Source: Gentiana macrophylla (Eukaryota; Streptophyta; Magnoliopsida; Gentianales; Gentianaceae). From it: a DNA stretch of 64,000 nucleotides. Position 1 is the stretch's first letter. Each line of letters starts with the position of its first letter. Shown in pieces: positions 59,637-64,000 of the stretch. The notes under the pieces are model-generated. The model made no database searches and was not told the origin of the DNA. It saw only the letters and a program-made list of their open reading frames with translations. The position numbers and the translations under genes were made by a program. Location: contig JAOBSW010000802.1 in NCBI GenBank assembly GCA_026214975.1, positions 62,001 to 126,000 on the forward strand, read 5' to 3'.

Positions 59637-62600
59637 TATATCAACCTAGAAACAAAGCAGAATCAGTAAACAGAATGACTTACACAATTGCCTTTATCTG
59701 CTCTGGTGGTGTATGAGGAAGATGCCAAGGTTCACTAAAAGTATTTGGTCCTACAAAATACATTCTGTGCACATGACTTTGTGACTCCTCAACTCTGTTT
59801 GTCTCGAGGACCTGCAAGTTGGAGCACTATCAGCCTTCTATTTCTACCCACTTCAGTCAATACACCGGAGCATACTTGACGATTCTAGGTTACCGATGAT
59901 TCTACGTTACTGAAAGACTACCTCATTCAGTGACTCCAGAAATGGAAATGAATGGTCGATCTGTGAGCCATGTTGTGTGGGACCCGGTCCGGGCAATTCA
60001 TCAACTCCAACAAATTTCATTCGTGCAACACTAAGCACCAGGGCTAACAAGATGAGTAGACCCAGAAGAAGAAGACCAAATATCCAAGGGCCACCAAAAG
60101 TATACAACAATTCCTCCAGGGCAGTATAACAATGAGGTAGATGAAATCTCTCCGAGACACATTGATAAGGACATGGAGCTTCAGTGACACCACCTGTTAC
60201 AAAGATATTTGGAAAGATAAGAACAAATTTAAATCACACTTGCAATCGACAGAGGATGCCTGCTACTAAATATTCAATCTCTATCTCGGCTATCTTCTAT
60301 TGTTTACGCAGTTGAATTTATAACCATATAACCCAGTTGATGAAAAATCTGGCAACCCCTAATCCAATTAACAGTTCACATGAAATGGAAGAACATTATT
60401 TCTCTTTATGCAGATAAGAGTGGACATGTTCACTAGTAAACTGGTCCCTCAAAGGAGAGGATTTACAAAGCAATGATTCCACTACTGCTATTTTATGTAT
60501 AGGAAAATCTGTAAAAGTCAATAGCTTATGATTAAAATATACATTGCTGAATGACATCAGTCAAAGAAGAAGAATAAACACCTTTCTTCCAGTAATTAGG
60601 GTGAATAAGTATACCAAGGGGCACTCCTAACAAGATAGTTAAAGCTTAAGCCCAGCTCAAAAGTACACAGGTTTAAATAAATTGACCGAAAATTAGCATG
60701 GCTAACCGATAAAATATAAGGATATGATTGAAAAACAGTTATTTTGAAGGGAAGAGGTGCGGGGCAGGGTTCACCAGCTTCTAGGACTGGACTACACAAT
60801 GAAGATCGGAACTCATGTATGAAATCCAAAAAGGCAGAAAGAAAGGAAACTAGAAAAACACAAAAAGACAACATGATATACTTACATGAATGATGATATC
60901 TCTAAACATGAAAGTAACCAACGTAAAATAGCATGCTGAGTATATGAAATAACCTACTTAAGCTTGCAAACTCAAAGAAAAGATGGAAAAGTACCTCGTT
61001 TAGAAAGATAAACTGCACGATGAGGAAGCTCGAATATAGGGCATGGAAAACACAGAGACCTATCAGACCCTGTCATATTCTTAAAAGTGCCTGGTGGACA
61101 TTCCTGCAGAATCGAGGACATAAGGTACACGAATTAAGGTAAATTTATCAGAACAGAACCACATACAACAGATATCCTACTTCAGGAAAAGATAAAATGA
61201 AATTGTCAAATCATGAGGCCTATTGTACAATCATGAATCCCTTTACCAGGAGTAATATACATCCGAAAAATGTGGATGCACCAAAAACCACTTTTTATTG
61301 TGTTCTATTTTCCGTCGAGAGCAAATTTACTTTATAACACTTCAGCCAAAAACAGCTTAAAAATCTGTGTGGCGGGGAGTAACCACAAATCCAGTGTGAC
61401 AGTTGAAAGGATGAAGTAAAACAATCACAAAACGCACCTGGCAAAATATTCCATAAAGCCCTTTCGGACAGGCTTTTGCAGTAACTGTTCCACTCTCTCC
61501 AGCACTTTCTGCAACTCCTCCCATCCCACCTCTACCACAAAAGCAAATATGACTTGAAAACACAAACGTAAATCAACAATAGAAAAGCAAGTAATTTTCA
61601 AGATATCCTAAGTGACCAAAATGAGACATCAGCGTAGAACCTATATGAAAGGGTTCGGCTCCAGAGATGCCTCATGAATGGATAACATGGAAATTTTCTA
61701 TATGTGAACCTCAAATCCTCCAAATTAAAACCTTTTATAGTGGATGTTCCGAATTGCATACTCTCAAAACATGCTTATGCGGTGTGCATTTTGTTTCTGT
61801 ATACAGAGCAAAAATGGAATTGGAGACTAGAATAGTTAACGGAGTCAGGGGGATAACACTTTGGTCTGTTTAGTTGTTGGAGGGAATTTAACACTAGGCT
61901 AGATGGTGTTTACTTTTTATGATTGTTTTGTATTATATTTTCCATTATCTGATTCTTTTGCACGTCCCAGACTTTTTTTTCTTTCTTTTTTTCTAGGGGT
62001 GGGGGGTGTTGAGTGGATTATTAAATACATGTATTTGCATGGGTGTCTGTATGCACACACGTTTATATAGTAAAGAAGTTGCAACCTATAGTAATGGTAG
62101 CAAAAAAAAAAAAAAAAAAAAACATATTGTACCAGGATGAACACTTAGACAACATGCTTCTTCTGTGTGTCCATGAATTAATTTACTGTATTTACACCAC
62201 TATTTTATCTGAACAAAGCAACTTTGTTCATGTGATTGAAGTATTTATTTCATAATTTTCACCTTCACAATACAATACATCTACTTTATTCGATACAATA
62301 CCCGATGAAATCCAAACAAGAATTAACCTCATTTCTTCACTGACTAAGGCAAAGTCTCTCATATCCGAATGGACCCTAAAAGACCCCCTATCAATCCGTT
62401 CATAAAGAGATCAGATACCATTGCACAAATTATTACGAGATTTGAAAGGTAAAAGTTAGTCTTGTTTCTTTGCCATTCCACCTAATTCCAGTGAGCATCA
62501 AGACCGTAATCCTCACACTCCACTGAAAAACACTTACAGATAACAAAAGACCTTTGCTATAAAATGGAACAAGCTGTGTAATCAAGCGCATAAAAAGTTG

Positions 62601-64000
62601 CAGCAAAATTTTTTCACAAACCTAGCACGTATGCTTCCATTCACAAAGGCTATCGGCTGGTATAACTCTCCAGTTGGAATTTCTGACCAGTGAAAATGAA
62701 TTCTTCCACCACCACCACCACCTCCTCCAACAACCTGAAGGCTACCCACGCCTCCAGCACTTGACAAGATGCCAGACTGACCAACTGTAAGAAAACTCAA
62801 GAACAGCAAAACGGTCCCGCCAGATCCTCCCCCAACACGCTGGATAGAGCTTTCTACATTTCCATGACCTATTGCCTGGAGATGTTCCCTGAAACCTTCT
62901 CCATCAGATTCAACAAGACCTTCCACAAATAAACTCTGCAAGGGGTGCTCCCATGAACCCATAACTGGTCAAGGAAAAAAGTCAGAAGAGTAAATACAGG
63001 GAAAATTTGTACTTGAAAGATCTGAGGAAGCCGAATAATACAGCCAAATATGATGTTTTGAAATAGCATTGTGATTACAATAAAATTAGTAGAGAAGTTG
63101 TAAAGCAACAAAACAATGAATGGCAAATCAAGCTGACAGCTTCAGCGAAAAATAGAACACTGCTCATCTAATGCCCCCTCAAGTCTTATCGGAGTAATCA
63201 CTAAACAAACAAATATCAAGCTAAGTCATAGAGAAGCAAGATGGAGATCTCATCTCACTCTAACTGAGCATTGGCAATTAAATGCAAACATAAAGACATA
63301 AAACTTGACAACAAAACAGCTTAGTGAACGAGTACACAACACCGCTGTAAGTATAGAGTTTTAAAAAATGTTTCCTCAGACTACAGCCTACAGGTAGTCG
63401 AGCCACACCTACAGGAGGTGATGCTGTATGCATCCTCACAGTGGTGGTTGAAAATGCCACCCAGAGTACTTCAATTTCGAGTTAATAAAATGACAATAAA
63501 CTATTTTCACCTTTCATATTGAAAATATTTCCTTAATAAACTCTGCAAGGGGTGCTCCCATGAACCCATAACTGGTCAAGGAAAAAAGTCAGAAGAGTAA
63601 ATACAGGGAAAATTTGTACTTGAAAGATCTGAGGAAGCCGAATAATACAGCCAAATATGATGTTTTGAAATAGCATTGTGATTACAATAAAATTAGTAGA
63701 GAAGTTGTAAAGCAACAAAACAATGAATGGCAAATCAAGCTGACAGCTTCAGCGAAAAATAGAACACTGCTCATCTAATGCCCCCTCAAGTCTTATCGGA
63801 GTAATCACTAAACAAACAAATATCAAGCTAAGTCATAGAGAAGCAAGATGGAGATCTCATCTCACTCTAACTGAGCATTGGCAATTAAATGCAAACATAA
63901 AGACATAAAACTTGACAACAAAACAGCTTAGTGAACGAGTACACAACACCGCTGTAAGTATAGAGTTTTAAAAAATGTTTCCTCAGACTACAGCCTACAG
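56454..64000 (-). CDS. Large glycine/cysteine-rich multipass membrane protein, C-terminal part (At5g47020/At4g32920 family)
   Basis: The C-terminal ~780 residues of a plant family of about 1,400 residues; the start is beyond the right edge. Exons in reading order: 62964-62622, 61531-61438, 61103-60995, 60193-59922, 59811-59684, 58901-58667, 58319-58131, 57952-57663, 57449-57240, 57110-56868, 56776-56697, 56601-56454 (TAA). It has a Gly-rich ectodomain (GGGGGGGRIHFHWSE), a cysteine-rich CPKGLYGIFCQECPPGTF region giving the ephrin-receptor-like label, a membrane helix (GGPWIFGLLLLGLLILLAL), a cytoplasmic domain (WYRFVAGLNAQLRLVRRG), and further C-terminal membrane segments (ending EIFWQS). Exon 57952-57663 ends in phase 2 but the next starts in phase 0, so one base seems missing near that junction. 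The biochemical role of the family is unknown to me. Confidence 0.85.
59586..59640. repeat. TA/CA microsatellite
   Basis: ATATGTATACATGTATATAT followed by ACACACACACACACACAC, in an intron of the membrane-protein gene. Confidence 0.8.
62930..64000. repeat. 607-bp tandem duplication running off the window edge
   Basis: 62930-63536 is repeated from 63537 to at least 64000 with no difference that I noticed. The unit contains the first 35 nt of the exon that starts at 62964, its acceptor site and 572 bp of upstream intron. The second copy therefore supplies an extra 3' splice site (exon side ending at 63571) followed by a truncated exon fragment. Confidence 0.93.

Noticed and set aside
62582..62962. 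ATG at 62962 as a gene start
   Set aside because: It lies two bases after a splice acceptor, inside the continuing exon of a much longer protein; the family has several hundred residues before this point.

Overview
The window is nuclear DNA from a eudicot plant. It is AT-rich, its genes are interrupted by GT..AG introns, its proteins resemble Arabidopsis families, and much of it is retrotransposon sequence. I cannot name the species. Five host genes are supported: an HSL3-type receptor kinase (+, 36.8-40.0 kb), an ENOD93-like protein (-, 40.6-43.3 kb), a profilin (-, 45.8-48.1 kb), an alpha-Aurora kinase (-, 50.0-52.8 kb), and the C-terminal half of a large glycine/cysteine-rich multipass membrane protein (-, 56.5 kb to beyond the right edge).

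The left 24 kb is a nest. A short-LTR Ty1/copia element (2169-23375, minus strand, Ale/Retrofit-like) is split by a 16.3 kb Athila-type Ty3/gypsy element (5212-21519, minus strand). The gypsy insertion has a clean 5-bp target duplication (CTGGA), 2.1 kb LTRs, a tRNA-Asp primer site, gag-PR-RT-RH-IN, and a long 3' region holding two diverged copies of an Athila-type accessory/env-like ORF. A Stowaway-like MITE follows at 25.2-25.5 kb. A near-full-length LINE (27.4-34.35 kb, plus strand) carries ORF1 (DUF4283-like plus CCHC), ORF2 (endonuclease, RT, RNase H), a 3' UTR with two copies of the same stem-loop, and a poly(A) tail. From 36.8 kb on the window is gene-bearing. It still contains MITEs, LTR-like remnants, a truncated LINE, and a hairpin-rich TIR transposon inserted less than 300 bp upstream of the profilin start codon.

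The genes form no operon-like unit; each is an independent housekeeping or signalling gene. HSL3 next to an ENOD93-like gene matches, as I recall, the Arabidopsis neighbours At5g25930/At5g25940. The Aurora gene near the large membrane protein recalls the At4g32830...At4g32920 neighbourhood.

Sequence quality is a real theme. Three of the five host genes have a single-base phase error in otherwise excellent coding sequence. The two gypsy LTRs differ mainly by small changes at C-containing motifs, although the older host copia LTRs differ at only 2 of 205 positions. This pattern looks more like base-calling error at methylated cytosines than decay, so frameshifts here should not be taken as proof of pseudogenes. 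A 607-bp tandem duplication runs off the right edge and duplicates a splice acceptor of the last gene.
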